DNA of 64,000 bases, from contig NZ_ARYL01000003.1 in assembly GCF_000685295.1 (NCBI RefSeq), positions 1-64,000 of the forward strand, given 5' to 3'. The position numbers and the translations under genes were made by a program. This DNA is from Hyphomonas oceanitis SCH89. Its GTDB lineage: Bacteria > Pseudomonadota > Alphaproteobacteria > Caulobacterales > Hyphomonadaceae. The notes below the pieces were generated by a model. It was not told where the DNA came from. It ran no database searches and worked only from the letters and a program-made list of their open reading frames with translations. Shown here piece by piece: positions 26,630 to 35,998 of the stretch. How positions within the stretch are numbered: position 1 is the first letter of the stretch; every line of letters begins with the position of its first letter.

Positions 26630-27031
26630 CTAAGTAGTGGCCAGCAGGGTGCCGTCTTCCTTGTAAAATGGCTCCTGAGGCCATGTGTCGAGGAGTTCCA
26701 GAACTGTTTCGCTCGGTCGGCAGAGCCTGATTCCGCGAGGTGAGCAAACGATCGGTCGATTGACCAGGACAGGATGCTGCAACATGGCGTCCAATATGGC
26801 CTCATCAGGGACATCAGGCGCAAGCAGTCCGAGATCTGACGCGGGGGACTTTGTCTCCCGTAACGCCTGACGAGGTGTCAGGTCAGCTGCGGCCAGCAAG
26901 GCGAGCAATTGGGGCCGTGTCCAGCCCTCACTCAGATAGTCAACAATGACCGGCGTATATCCAGCGGCCTTGATGATGGCGAGCACATTGCGAGACGTTC
27001 CGCAGGCTGGATTATGATGGATGACGATCAT
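26630..27031 (-). CDS. arsC: Arsenate reductase ArsC (glutaredoxin type)
   Basis: Reduces arsenate to arsenite using glutathione/glutaredoxin. The 133-residue protein has the catalytic Cys10 in HHNPACGTSRN and the arginine block VNRPIVCSPRGIRLCRPSE. It belongs to the R773/YffB-like ArsC family. Its ATG directly abuts the acr3 stop (TAG|ATG), so it is translationally coupled as the last gene of arsR-acr3-arsC. Confidence 0.96.
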   Translation of the reverse strand: MIVIHHNPACGTSRNVLAIIKAAGYTPVIVDYLSEGWTRPQLLALLAAADLTPRQALRETKSPASDLGLLAPDVPDEAILDAMLQHPVLVNRPIVCSPRGIRLCRPSETVLELLDTWPQEPFYKEDGTLLATT

Positions 27032-28063
27032 CTATGACGACGCATTTGGAAGAAAACGCCTACGTGTGGCGTTGGCAAAAGCGACAAGTGAAAGCATTAC
27101 AGGCACCTCTACTAGCACACCCACGACAGTTGCCAGTGCAGCGCCTGAGTTTAACCCGAACAGGCTGATGGCCACGGCTACGGCGAGTTCGAAAAAGTTT
27201 GATGTTCCAATCATGGCGCCTGGCGCGGCAATGTTGTGAGGCACCTTCCAAAGCCATGCTGCGCCATACGCGAGCGCAAAGATTCCATAAGATTGGATAA
27301 GGATGGGTACCGCGATCAGTGCAATGATCAATGGGCGTTCAAGAATGACCTGTCCTTGAAATCCGAAGAGAAGAACGACTGTTGCAAGCAGTCCAGCAAT
27401 CGAAGCAGGCTTCATTCGTTCCGTAAAAGCCGAAACGGCCTTATGCCCCCCCTTCGAGATGAGCAGATGGCGCGTCAACACGCCTGCAAGCAGTGGCAGC
27501 AAGACATAGAGGCCAACAGAAAGCAGCAGTGTCTCCCACGGCACCACAATATCGGTAACGCCCAGCAGGAAGGCCACGATGGGGGCGAATGCAAATACCA
27601 TTATCGCATCATTAATGCTGACTTGCGCGAGCGTGTAGTTTGGGTCGCCTTTGGTTAGCTGTGACCACACGAAGACCATGGCAGTGCAGGGGGCGGCGCC
27701 CAGAAGGATCAACCCGGCCAGGTAGCCTTCGGCATCGGCTGCTGGAATCAGATCGGCAAACAAGTGCTTAAAGAAGAGAACGCCTAATGCGGCCATTGTG
27801 AACGGCTTGATGAGCCAGTTTACAACAAGCGTAATGATCAGGCCTTTCGGCTTTTCGCCAACGCGTTTCAGGCTGCCAAAATCGACACCGATCATCATTG
27901 GCCAAACCATGGCCCAGATCAGCACCGCAACCGGAAAATTGACATTGGCGTAAGACAGGTTCGCGAGTGCCGAAAATACTTGCGGGACAATGAGCCCGAG
28001 CCCAACGCCGACGGCGATTGCGATTGCCACCCAAGCGGACAAGTATCGTTCAAACGTGCCCAC
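27032..28063 (-). CDS. acr3: Arsenite efflux permease Acr3
   Basis: A 343-residue inner-membrane arsenite/H+ antiporter of the Acr3 (BART) family with ten predicted helices. The signature Cys126 in [13 protein letters not shown] and the later [11 protein letters not shown] helix with Glu are conserved and essential in characterised members. The start is GTG with GAGGGG 5 nt upstream. It lies 15 bp after arsR and is followed without a gap by arsC. Confidence 0.96.
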   Translation of the reverse strand: MGTFERYLSAWVAIAIAVGVGLGLIVPQVFSALANLSYANVNFPVAVLIWAMVWPMMIGVDFGSLKRVGEKPKGLIITLVVNWLIKPFTMAALGVLFFKHLFADLIPAADAEGYLAGLILLGAAPCTAMVFVWSQLTKGDPNYTLAQVSINDAIMVFAFAPIVAFLLGVTDIVVPWETLLLSVGLYVLLPLLAGVLTRHLLISKGGHKAVSAFTERMKPASIAGLLATVVLLFGFQGQVILERPLIIALIAVPILIQSYGIFALAYGAAWLWKVPHNIAAPGAMIGTSNFFELAVAVAISLFGLNSGAALATVVGVLVEVPVMLSLVAFANATRRRFLPNASS

Positions 28064-28078
28064 AATGGCCCCTCTTCG

Positions 28079-28420
28079 CTAGCCGCAGCAGGCGATCCTG
28101 TCAGTGATTTCTGAGATGGGCACGCAGATATCCGCGTGGCCTTGGCAGCAGTCTTCCACGAGATATACCATCAAGTCTGCCATAGCATGGAAAGCTGCAC
28201 GATAGATGATGGATCGCCCGTCCCTTGTGCTGGTCACAAGTCCGGCGTGAGAGAGGATGTTAAGCTGAGACGATAGCGTGTTGGCTGCAACGTTCAGTGA
28301 ACGCGCAATATCGCCAGCGCTAATGCCCTCATTGCCGGCGCGCACAAGCAATCGGAACACAGCCAGTCTGTTTGGCTGGGCAAGCGCAGAAAGGCGGGCA
28401 ACGGCAACATTTGATTCCAT
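28079..28420 (-). CDS. arsR: ArsR-family arsenic repressor
   Basis: A 113-residue winged-helix repressor. The HTH spans about 33-62 (SAGDIARSLNVAANTLSSQLNILSHAGL). It lacks the E. coli ELCVCDL sensor; cysteines occur at 91, 92, 99, 111 and 112, an arrangement like C-terminal metalloid sites of other ArsR clades. There is no Shine-Dalgarno before the ATG, and a promoter-like pair ends 6 nt before it, so translation may be leaderless. It leads the arsR-acr3-arsC operon. Confidence 0.94.
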   Translation of the reverse strand: MESNVAVARLSALAQPNRLAVFRLLVRAGNEGISAGDIARSLNVAANTLSSQLNILSHAGLVTSTRDGRSIIYRAAFHAMADLMVYLVEDCCQGHADICVPISEITDRIACCG

Positions 28421-28463
28421 ATTTCAACGATAGTGGAAATAAACAGACCGAGCAATGGCTATG
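28421..28463 (-). promoter_or_regulatory. Probable ars promoter with overlapping dyad; likely leaderless
   Basis: Read on the minus strand: TTGCTC, a 17-bp spacer, TATCGT, then six bases and the ATG of arsR. Transcription would thus start at or near the A of the start codon. An imperfect dyad, ATTTC...GAAAT, spans 28421-28440 and covers the -10 element, a sensible position for ArsR self-repression. Confidence 0.5.
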
Positions 28464-28488
28464 TTGGGCATATGAATTTTCGGTAGTG

Positions 28489-29979
28489 CTAGTCTTCCTC
28501 GCGCTCGATGCCGGCGCGATCAAGGTTTCCGAAGCGAGTGATATTGGCGTCAAAGGCGAGGTCGACCTTGCCAATCGGGCCGTGGCGTTGCTTGCCGATG
28601 ATAACTTCGGCAATGCCGTAGATTTGGTCCATTCGGGCCCGCCATTGGGTCCATTTCTCGTTCGAGGAGGGATCATTCGGGTCCGCGCCGGGCTCAGACC
28701 GGGCGAGATAGTATTCTTCGCGATAGACGAACATCACGACGTCGGCATCCTGCTCGATCGAACCGGATTCGCGAAGGTCAGACAGTTGCGGGCGTTTGTC
28801 GTCGCGTTGTTCGACGGCACGCGACAGCTGTGACAGCGCCAGGATGGGCACGTTGAGGTCCTTGGCGAGCGCTTTCAACGCGGTCGTGATCTGGGTCACT
28901 TCCTGCACGCGGTTGGCGTTGGAATTGCCATTGGTGACGGTGATCAGCTGCAGGTAATCGATCACGATCAGGTCGAGGCCGGCCGACCGTTGGAGCCGCC
29001 GCGCGCGGGCCGCGAGCTGGCTGATCGAGATACCGCCGGTATCATCGATATAGAGCGGCAGGTTCTGCAGCTCTTCGGTGGCCTCGCGAAGGCGTTCGAA
29101 GTCCGATTTGTCGAGGTCGCCCTGCCGGATGCGGTGGGTCGTGATGCCGGTCCGCTCGGCCAGAATACGTGTGGCGAGCTGCTCGTTGGACATCTCCAGC
29201 GAGAAGAAGCCGACGACCGCGCCTTCGACCGTCTTCCTTGAACCGTCATCCTGCACTTCGGCGCGGTATGCGGCCGCCGCATTGTAGGCAATGTTCGTCG
29301 CCAGCGATGTCTTCCCCATGGACGGACGTCCGGCGAGGATGAGCAAGTCGGACCGGTGGAAGCCGCCCAGCTTGTCATCAAGGTCACGCAGCATGGTCGG
29401 GATGCCGGCGATCTTGCCTTCGCGCTTGAAGGCCGCTTCAGCCGACTTGAGTGATTCGACGAGGGCTTCGGCAAAGCTGGTAAAGCCGCGCCCGGTCGAG
29501 CCACGCTCCGCGAGATCGAACAGTTGGCGCTCGGCCAGCTCGATCTGGCGGGCGCCGTCTTCATCAGGACCCGGCGTCAGCGCGCGGCCTTTAAGTTCGC
29601 TGCCGATATCGACCAGTGCGCGGCGCATCGCCAGGTCGCGGATCATGTAGGCGTAGTCCGAGACTTCCGGTCCGAAAGCCGCACTGTCCAGCAACTGTTC
29701 CAGATAGCGCGCGCCGCCGATCTCGGTCAGCTTCTCGGCCTTCTCAAAATGCTCGCGCAGGGTCACGCCATCCGCGACCCGGCCTTGCTGGATCATGGTG
29801 GCGGCGACGTCGTAAAGCTCCTGGTGGGCAGGGGCATAGAAGTCCGACGGGCGCAGGATATCAGCGACTCGCTGATAGGCATTATTGTCGAACAGGATCG
29901 CGCCCAGGACAGCGGCCTCGGCCGACAGGTTGTTCGGCGCGGTCAGCATGTTTTCGGAGGGGTGATCGTCGAGAGGCAT
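28489..29979 (-). CDS. dnaB: Replicative DNA helicase DnaB
   Basis: The 496-residue hexameric helicase that unwinds DNA at the fork. An N-terminal primase-interacting domain (about 10-115) begins NLSAEAAVLGAILFD; the RecA-type motor has Walker A AGRPSMGKTSLA and Walker B LIVIDYLQLI. The C-terminal motif DADVVMFVYREEYY is typical. No intein is present. It follows the rpsF-rpsR-rplI operon but is separated from it by a terminator. Confidence 0.98.
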   Translation of the reverse strand: MPLDDHPSENMLTAPNNLSAEAAVLGAILFDNNAYQRVADILRPSDFYAPAHQELYDVAATMIQQGRVADGVTLREHFEKAEKLTEIGGARYLEQLLDSAAFGPEVSDYAYMIRDLAMRRALVDIGSELKGRALTPGPDEDGARQIELAERQLFDLAERGSTGRGFTSFAEALVESLKSAEAAFKREGKIAGIPTMLRDLDDKLGGFHRSDLLILAGRPSMGKTSLATNIAYNAAAAYRAEVQDDGSRKTVEGAVVGFFSLEMSNEQLATRILAERTGITTHRIRQGDLDKSDFERLREATEELQNLPLYIDDTGGISISQLAARARRLQRSAGLDLIVIDYLQLITVTNGNSNANRVQEVTQITTALKALAKDLNVPILALSQLSRAVEQRDDKRPQLSDLRESGSIEQDADVVMFVYREEYYLARSEPGADPNDPSSNEKWTQWRARMDQIYGIAEVIIGKQRHGPIGKVDLAFDANITRFGNLDRAGIEREED

Positions 29980-30067
29980 AAGTTAATCATAGCCTAAAAG
30001 ACGCGGGAAAGCGCGTGCCTCCGACAGCCCAAACAGCGGCGTTCCCGGTTTGGCCTATTCGACTCAC

Positions 30068-30100
30068 AAAAAAGCCGCAGCTGTGGATAGCTGCGGCTTT
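30068..30100 (-). terminator. Terminator of the rpsF-rpsR-rplI operon
   Basis: A 12-bp stem (AAAGCCGCAGCT at 30071-30082 with its complement at 30089-30100) and a 6-nt loop. On the minus strand it is followed by a run of six T. It lies 30 bp after rplI. Confidence 0.85.
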
Positions 30101-30129
30101 TCCGATTTTGTTTCGCTGTCGCGAGAGGA

Positions 30130-30723
30130 CTAGTCCTCGTCGTCCGAACCGCCGATCATGTCGGAAAGCTCGGCTGCAGCTTCTTTCAGCTCGCTGGCCT
30201 GTTCGCTGGCAAATGCAGCGTTGGCTTCCTGCAGGGAGGCAACGATGTCTTCGCCTTTTTCCTGGCGCTCGGCTTCTTCCGTCGAACGGGCCACGTTGGC
30301 CTGAACGGTGACGGTGACTTCCGCGTGAAGGCGGATCGACACCTCATAGAGGCCAATTGCCTTGATCGGCTTGTCGAGGCGCACGCCGCTAAGCGGAACC
30401 TTGAAGCCGGCTTCAGCAGCTGCTTCAGCGATGTCACGGGCGGTGACCGAACCGAAGAGCTGGCCGGTGTCGCCAGCCTGGCGGATCATCGTGAAGACTT
30501 TGCCTTCAAGTTTCTCTGCTTCGGTCTGGGCAGCCGCACGGGCCGTTGCGTTCCGCTGCTCGATCACATCACGCTCAGCTTCGAACCGCGCGCGGTTCTT
30601 GTCATTTGCGAGAAGGGCCTTGCCCTGCGGGATGAGGAAGTTGCGTGCGAAGCCGTTCTTCACGGAGACTTCGTCTCCGATCTTTCCAAGGCGCTCGACG
30701 CGTTCAAGAAGGATCACTTGCAT
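30130..30723 (-). CDS. rplI: 50S ribosomal protein L9
   Basis: The 197-residue L9 of the large subunit. The N-domain starts MQVILLERVERLGKIGDEVSVKNGFARNFL (KOW-like), followed by the long connecting helix and the C-domain with GQLFGSVTARDIAEA. About 45 extra residues, acidic and Ala/Glu-rich, follow the usual end; such tails occur in alphaproteobacterial L9. It is third in rpsF-rpsR-rplI, 11 bp after rpsR. Confidence 0.98.
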   Translation of the reverse strand: MQVILLERVERLGKIGDEVSVKNGFARNFLIPQGKALLANDKNRARFEAERDVIEQRNATARAAAQTEAEKLEGKVFTMIRQAGDTGQLFGSVTARDIAEAAAEAGFKVPLSGVRLDKPIKAIGLYEVSIRLHAEVTVTVQANVARSTEEAERQEKGEDIVASLQEANAAFASEQASELKEAAAELSDMIGGSDDED

Positions 30724-30734
30724 GGTTGTGTCTC

Positions 30735-30992
30735 CTACTTCACTTCAAACGGAAGCAGGGCCAGCATGCGGGCGCGTTTGATCGCCTGTGCAAGCTTGCG
30801 CTGGTTCTTGAGGTTGACGGCCGTGATGCGGCTAGGAACGATTTTCCCTTTTTCAGAGATGTAACGCTGCAGCAGTTTCACGTCTTTGTAGTCGATTTCC
30901 TGGGCGTGTTCGCCGGTAAACGGGTCCACCTTGCGGCGACGGCCGAATGGGCGACGGGCAGGAATGTTCGTGATGTTCAGTTTCTGAGCCAT
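30735..30992 (-). CDS. rpsR: 30S ribosomal protein S18
   Basis: An 85-residue small-subunit protein that binds S6 and 16S rRNA. The core [23 protein letters not shown] and [15 protein letters not shown] match S18 throughout. It lacks zinc cysteines, being of the C-minus form. It lies 18 bp after rpsF and 11 bp before rplI. Confidence 0.98.
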   Translation of the reverse strand: MAQKLNITNIPARRPFGRRRKVDPFTGEHAQEIDYKDVKLLQRYISEKGKIVPSRITAVNLKNQRKLAQAIKRARMLALLPFEVK

Positions 30993-31010
30993 TTGATGTC
31001 CTTTCCTGTC

Positions 31011-31349
31011 CTAGTCGCGACGACGTTCTTTGCGCGACAGGACAGCCGAAGGCTCGTCACTGTGCGACTCGACGCGGATCGTCATGTAACGCATCACATC
31101 GTCGGAAATGCGCAGGCGGCGTTCCAGTTCGTGGATCGCTTCGGCTGGGCCGTCGATGTTCAGGAGCGAATAGTGCGCCTTGCGTTGTTTCTTGATCGGA
31201 TAGGCAAGGTTGCGCAGGCCCCAATATTCGGTGCGGCCGACAGTTGCGCCTTTTTCCTTGAGGAAGCCGGACAGTTCTTCGACAAAAGTGTCGACCTGTG
31301 CCGGCGAAATGTCAGGTCGTGTGATCACGACATGCTCATATAGTGCCAT
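31011..31349 (-). CDS. rpsF: 30S ribosomal protein S6
   Basis: The 112-residue S6, partner of S18. MALYEHVVITRPDISPAQVD, the YWGLRNLAYPIKKQRKAHY block and the C-terminal RYMTIRVE strand are diagnostic. The ATG at 31349 has GGGAA upstream; the longer open frame is non-coding leader. First gene of the ribosomal operon, divergent from fabD across a 209-bp gap that must hold both promoters. Confidence 0.97.
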   Translation of the reverse strand: MALYEHVVITRPDISPAQVDTFVEELSGFLKEKGATVGRTEYWGLRNLAYPIKKQRKAHYSLLNIDGPAEAIHELERRLRISDDVMRYMTIRVESHSDEPSAVLSRKERRRD

Positions 31350-31558
31350 GTTTTTATTCCCAAAAATGAGGAATGCGGCGCTCGGCAGCGGGAAACTGCC
31401 CAGCGATGGCCCCTCTTCGTCCGGCTCATTCCGGGCTATTGAGGACCGCATCCCTGCGTGTGAACGCGCGTCTTAAGCCCAAAATGGCGCAGATTTCAAG
31501 CGCTTGCTTACATTCGCGAGCGCCATTAGGCACGACGGAAAATCCGGAGGACCAGACA

Positions 31559-32521
31559 ATGACAGGATTGGCATTCATATTCCCGGGCCAGGGCAGCCAG
31601 GAAATCGGCATGGGCAAAGCGCTCGCAGATGCTTTCCCGGCGGCAAAGGCAGTCTTCGCAGAAGTTGATGAAGCGCTTGGCCAGAACCTGTCTGACCTGA
31701 TGTGGAACGGCGATATCGCCGACTTGACCCTCACAGCGAACACACAGCCCGCCCTTATGGCCCACAGCGTGGCCGCGATGCGGGCACTTGAGGCCGAATT
31801 TGGCCTCTCTGCGGCCGCTGCAATGTTCGTGGCGGGCCATTCGCTGGGCGAATATTCGGCGCTGGCCTCAGCTGGCGCGATCAGCCTCGCTGACACAGCG
31901 CGTCTCCTGCGTATTCGCGGCAATGCCATGCAGGGCGCTGTCGCACCGGGTGAGGGCGCGATGGCGGCCCTTCTGGGGGCTGACGTCGCCCAGGCTGAAG
32001 CCGCCTGCGTGGCAGGCCGTGAGGCTGGCGGCGTGTGCGAACTCGCCAATGACAATGCGCCGGGGCAGCTGGTTCTGTCTGGCTCCACGGCCGCCGTTGA
32101 AGCCGCGTGCGCCCATGCCAAAGAGAATGGTGTGAAGAAGGCGATGCTCCTCAACGTGTCCGCACCGTTCCATTGCTCGCTGATGCAGCCTGCCGCCGAT
32201 GCCATGGCTGAGGCGCTGGCTGGCATCGAGATCAAGGCGCCTGTCGTGCCGGTCGTCGCCAATATTTCGGCCTCGCCGACGTCTGACCCGGACACGATCC
32301 GCAAGAACCTGATCGATCAGGTCACCGGCCGCGTGCGCTGGACCGAGAGCGTCCAGTTCATGGTCGGCAAGGGCGTGACCACAACCGGCGAAGCTGGCGC
32401 AGGCAAAGTACTGACCGTCATGCAGCGCCGCATCGAAAAATCACTGAATGGTTTCACGCTCGGCACGCCCGAGGATCTTGAAGCCTTCGCAGCAGCCATC
32501 AAGGGAGAAGCCCATGTTTGA
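31559..32521 (+). CDS. fabD: Malonyl-CoA:ACP transacylase FabD
   Basis: Loads malonate from CoA onto ACP. The 320-residue protein begins FIFPGQGSQEIGMG, with nucleophile Ser95 in GHSLGEYSAL and His in SAPFHCSLM. CCGGAGG precedes the ATG. Its last 8 nt overlap fabG, giving a coupled fabD-fabG-acpP-fabF cluster. Confidence 0.97.
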   Translation: MTGLAFIFPGQGSQEIGMGKALADAFPAAKAVFAEVDEALGQNLSDLMWNGDIADLTLTANTQPALMAHSVAAMRALEAEFGLSAAAAMFVAGHSLGEYSALASAGAISLADTARLLRIRGNAMQGAVAPGEGAMAALLGADVAQAEAACVAGREAGGVCELANDNAPGQLVLSGSTAAVEAACAHAKENGVKKAMLLNVSAPFHCSLMQPAADAMAEALAGIEIKAPVVPVVANISASPTSDPDTIRKNLIDQVTGRVRWTESVQFMVGKGVTTTGEAGAGKVLTVMQRRIEKSLNGFTLGTPEDLEAFAAAIKGEAHV

Positions 32522-33251
32522 TCTCACCGGCCGTACGGCCCTGGTTACCGGCGCATCGGGCGGCATTGGCCGCGCCATCGCCACAGCGCTGTCAGAGGCA
32601 GGCGCCAAGGTCGCCCTCTCCGGCACACGTGAGAACGTGCTGGAGGAGGTCGCAGGCACGCTGAAGGGCGAGAGCGCCATCGTCACCTGCAACCTGTCTG
32701 ACGCCGAGGCTGTCGACGGACTCGTGGGCCGTGCCGAAGCCGCCGTGGGGCCGCTGGACATCCTCATCGCGAATGCAGGCATTACGCGTGACAAATTGCT
32801 CATCCAGATGAAGGATGAGGACTGGAATGACGTGCTTCAGGTGAACCTTGGCAGCTATTTCCGCCTCACGAAGACAGCCGTTCGCGGCATGATGAAGCGC
32901 CGCTATGGCCGCATCATCGGAATCACTTCGGTAGTCGGCGTCACCGGAAACCCCGGCCAGACAAATTATTGTGCCTCGAAAGCCGGCATGATCGGCTTCA
33001 CCAAATCGATCGCGCAGGAAGTGGCCAGCCGCGGCATTACCGCCAATACAATTGCGCCCGGATTCATCGAATCACCGATGACGGATGGGCTTCCGGAAAC
33101 GCAAAAAACCGCGCTGCTTGGGCAGATCCCTTCGGGCCGTCTGGGACAGGGGGCAGACATCGCTGCAGCCGCAGTGTATCTTGCCTCCAGCGAGGCCGCT
33201 TACGTTACGGGGCAAACGCTACATGTAAATGGCGGTATGGTAATGATCTGA
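32514..33251 (+). CDS. fabG: 3-oxoacyl-ACP reductase FabG
   Basis: A 245-residue NADPH-dependent SDR that reduces 3-oxoacyl-ACP. The cofactor loop is TGASGGIGRAIA, followed by NAG, Ser in ITSVVGVTGNPGQTNY and the YCASK active site. Terminal HVNGGMVMI is typical of FabG. It starts inside the last codons of fabD (8-nt overlap) with GGAGAAG as ribosome binding site. Confidence 0.97.
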   Translation: MFDLTGRTALVTGASGGIGRAIATALSEAGAKVALSGTRENVLEEVAGTLKGESAIVTCNLSDAEAVDGLVGRAEAAVGPLDILIANAGITRDKLLIQMKDEDWNDVLQVNLGSYFRLTKTAVRGMMKRRYGRIIGITSVVGVTGNPGQTNYCASKAGMIGFTKSIAQEVASRGITANTIAPGFIESPMTDGLPETQKTALLGQIPSGRLGQGADIAAAAVYLASSEAAYVTGQTLHVNGGMVMI

Positions 33252-33280
33252 TTTCGCTACAGTAACCGTTGCGACTAGGG

Positions 33281-33298
33281 CTTGGCGCTTTCGCCAAG
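33281..33298 (+). other. Hairpin between fabG and acpP
   Basis: CTTGGCG (33281-33287) pairs with CGCCAAG (33292-33298) around CTTT, 30 bp after fabG. No T run follows. It may act as a processing or attenuation site that lets acpP be expressed at a different level from fabD-fabG. Confidence 0.4.
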
Positions 33299-33365
33299 GG
33301 TGTGCTAGGCGCAACACAATGGTTCAGAAATGAGCCGGCTATCGGGCATATCTAGAGAGGTATTC

Positions 33366-33599
33366 ATGTCTGACGTTCTTGAGCGTGTTAAAAAAATCGT
33401 AGTCGATAATCTCGACGTGGACGCCGACAAAGTTGTTGAGAGCGCAAGCTTCATCGACGACCTCGGCGCTGACTCGCTGGACCTGGTTGAACTGGTCATG
33501 GCCTTTGAAGAAGAATTCAACATCGAGATCCCAGACGATGTGCAGGAATCCATCCGCTCCGTTGGCGATGCGGTGACTCACATCAAAGCCCACATCTAA
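33366..33599 (+). CDS. acpP: Acyl carrier protein
   Basis: The 77-residue acidic carrier protein. The phosphopantetheine site is Ser37 in [13 protein letters not shown]. Start at 33366 follows AGAGAGG. It sits between fabG and fabF with a 114-bp upstream gap that could hold its own promoter, consistent with the high ACP demand of cells. Confidence 0.98.
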   Translation: MSDVLERVKKIVVDNLDVDADKVVESASFIDDLGADSLDLVELVMAFEEEFNIEIPDDVQESIRSVGDAVTHIKAHI

Positions 33600-33615
33600 A
33601 TAGGGCTGATACTGC

Positions 33616-34902
33616 ATGTCTGACCGCCGCGTTGTTATAACGGGTATCGGGATTGTCTCTCCGCTCGCCTTCGGGCGCGAGGCAACCTGGGAACGCCTGA
33701 TTGCTGGAAAATCCGGAGCGAGGCGCATCGACGTCTTCGATCCCGAAGATATGCCTTGCAAGATTGCGTTTCAGGTACCGTGGACCAACGGACGTGGCGG
33801 TGGGGCAGGCGACCCCCATGCGTTTGATCCGGACAAGTTTGTCTCCCCCAAGGAGCTGCGCCGGATCGACGAGTTCATTCTCTACGCCATCGCGGCGGCT
33901 GAAGAAGCTGTCGAGGACGCAGATTGGCGTCCCGAGGACGAAGAGAGCAAGGAACGCACGGGTGTCATGATTGGCTCCGGCATCGGCGGCCTTGAATCCA
34001 TCTACAATACGGCTGTCACCCTGCACGAGCATGGCCCGCGCAAGGTCAGCCCGTTCTTCATACCGTCTGCGCTGATCAACCTTGCCTCCGGCCAGGTCTC
34101 GATCAAGCACGGCTTCAAGGGACCGAACCACGCGGTCGTCACGGCTTGTGCCACTGGCGCGCATGCCATCGGCGACTCTGCGCGTCTCATCAAGTTCGGC
34201 GATGCCGACGTGATGCTGGCCGGTGGGTCTGAAGCCGTTATCGGACGCATCGCCATTGCCGGCTTCTGCGCCGCAAAAGCGATGTCCACAGCCTTCAACG
34301 ATACGCCTGAAAAGGCCTCGCGTCCTTACGACAAGGATCGCGACGGCTTTGTCATGGGTGATGGCGCAGCTGTTCTTGTTCTCGAAGAGTACGAGCATGC
34401 CAAGGCGCGCGGCGCGAAGATCTATGCCGAAGTGTCCGGCTATGGCCTGACCGGCGATGCCTATCACATTACCGCACCGGCTGAAGGCGCCGAAGGCGGC
34501 TATCGCGCCATGAAAATGGCGCTCAAGAATTCCGGTATTGATCCTACTGAAGTCGATTACATCAACGCACACGGCACCTCGACACCGAAGGGTGATGAGG
34601 GCGAAGCCGGCGCGGTCGAGCGGGCCTATGGCGATCACGCCAAGAACCTCTCCATGTCGTCGACCAAGTCGGCCATCGGCCACCTTCTGGGCGCGGCTGG
34701 TGCGATCGAGACTGCGTTCTGCGCGCTCGCCATTCGCGACCAGATCATGCCGCCGACGCTGAACCTCGACAATCCGAGCTTCGAGACACCGATCGACCTC
34801 ATTCCCCACAAGGCCAAAAAGGGCCGCGTGCGGGCTGCCATGTCGAACAGCTTCGGGTTTGGCGGCACCAATGCGTCGCTTGTCATACGGGAAGTGAAAT
34901 AG
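33616..34902 (+). CDS. fabF: 3-oxoacyl-ACP synthase II FabF
   Basis: Elongates acyl-ACP by condensation with malonyl-ACP. The 428-residue protein has Cys178 in VVTACATGAHA and the two active-site histidines in NAHGTSTPKGDEGE and KSAIGHLLGAAGAIE. GFGGTNASLV at the C-terminus is typical. It begins 16 bp after acpP. Confidence 0.98.
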   Translation: MSDRRVVITGIGIVSPLAFGREATWERLIAGKSGARRIDVFDPEDMPCKIAFQVPWTNGRGGGAGDPHAFDPDKFVSPKELRRIDEFILYAIAAAEEAVEDADWRPEDEESKERTGVMIGSGIGGLESIYNTAVTLHEHGPRKVSPFFIPSALINLASGQVSIKHGFKGPNHAVVTACATGAHAIGDSARLIKFGDADVMLAGGSEAVIGRIAIAGFCAAKAMSTAFNDTPEKASRPYDKDRDGFVMGDGAAVLVLEEYEHAKARGAKIYAEVSGYGLTGDAYHITAPAEGAEGGYRAMKMALKNSGIDPTEVDYINAHGTSTPKGDEGEAGAVERAYGDHAKNLSMSSTKSAIGHLLGAAGAIETAFCALAIRDQIMPPTLNLDNPSFETPIDLIPHKAKKGRVRAAMSNSFGFGGTNASLVIREVK

Positions 34903-34966
34903 GCCACTATCGCCGGGCAGGGGCGGGCATGTAGGCTGGCATTGCCAGATTCGTGTGAGGCGTTTC

Positions 34967-35998
34967 ATGAAGTTCATCCGAGCCCTGTTGTCACTCATCG
35001 TGGCTGTCGTAATCCTCACGGCGGCTGTCGCTGGTGCAGGCTGGATCTGGCTTGGCAACGAAGTCGCCAAGGATGGGCCGTCTTCCGCCGAAACCCTGTT
35101 TGTCGTTGAACCCGGCGAAGGCTTCTCCACAGTCTCCACCCGGCTTGAAAAGGACGGGGTCATCCGTTCGGCCTGGCTGTTGCGCCTCAAGGTCCGCATT
35201 GACGGGACCGAAGGCGCCCTGAAGTCCGGTGAGTTCGTGATCGAGCCGCAGGCGAGCATGGGCGAAATCCTGGAGATACTCATCGAAGGCAAGGCCGTGA
35301 TGCACAAGATCACGCTGCCTGAGGGGCGCACCACGGCGCAAATTCTTCGTCTTGTTGAATCCGATCCGGTGCTGATCGGTCCAATGCCGGAACTCCCCGT
35401 TGAAGAAGGCAGCCTCCTTCCGGATACGTATCTCTTCCATCGCGGCATGACGCGCGCCAAGCTGATCGCACAGATGGCCAAGGCACAGGATGATTTGTTG
35501 GCAGAGCTGTGGCCGACACGTCAGGAAGGCCTGCCGATCACCACGCCGCAGGAAGCCGTGATTCTCGCCTCTGTCGTGGAGAAGGAGACGGGCAATGCGT
35601 CAGAGCGGCCCGAAGTCGCCGCTCTGTTCATCACCCGTATGAAGCGCGGCATGCGGCTGGAGAGCGACCCGACGATCATCTATGGCGTCTCGCAAGGCGA
35701 ACCTCTGTACAACAAGGCCGGCAAGCGCCGCACGCTCCTGCGCTCTGAAATCGACCGCAAGACCGACTGGAATACTTACCAGATTGATGGCCTGCCGAAG
35801 ACGCCAATTTGCAATCCTGGCCGTGACGCGATTGCCGCAGTGCTAGATCCGCCCGAAACCGAGTACATCTTCTTCGTGGCAGACGGCAAAGGGGGGCATC
35901 TCTTCGCCAAGACGCTGGCCGAGCATAATCGGAATGTGGCGGCCTATCGGAAATACGAGCGCGGCGAGATCGCGCGGGAAAGGGCAACAAATGAGTGA
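34967..35998 (+). CDS. mltG: Endolytic murein transglycosylase MltG
   Basis: Cleaves nascent glycan strands in the periplasmic peptidoglycan. The 343-residue protein has an N-terminal membrane anchor (residues about 4-30), a LysM-like region and the YceG catalytic domain with LASVVEKETGNASE (catalytic Glu about 205) and SDPTIIYG. I chose ATG 34967, 6 nt after GAGG; a GTG four codons earlier is the alternative. It overlaps yicC by 8 nt. Confidence 0.95.
   Translation: MKFIRALLSLIVAVVILTAAVAGAGWIWLGNEVAKDGPSSAETLFVVEPGEGFSTVSTRLEKDGVIRSAWLLRLKVRIDGTEGALKSGEFVIEPQASMGEILEILIEGKAVMHKITLPEGRTTAQILRLVESDPVLIGPMPELPVEEGSLLPDTYLFHRGMTRAKLIAQMAKAQDDLLAELWPTRQEGLPITTPQEAVILASVVEKETGNASERPEVAALFITRMKRGMRLESDPTIIYGVSQGEPLYNKAGKRRTLLRSEIDRKTDWNTYQIDGLPKTPICNPGRDAIAAVLDPPETEYIFFVADGKGGHLFAKTLAEHNRNVAAYRKYERGEIARERATNE

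Noticed and set aside
33583-35481. 632-codon open frame on the minus strand
   Set aside because: It lies antisense to fabF and mltG, which have clear catalytic motifs; the antisense product has no domain.
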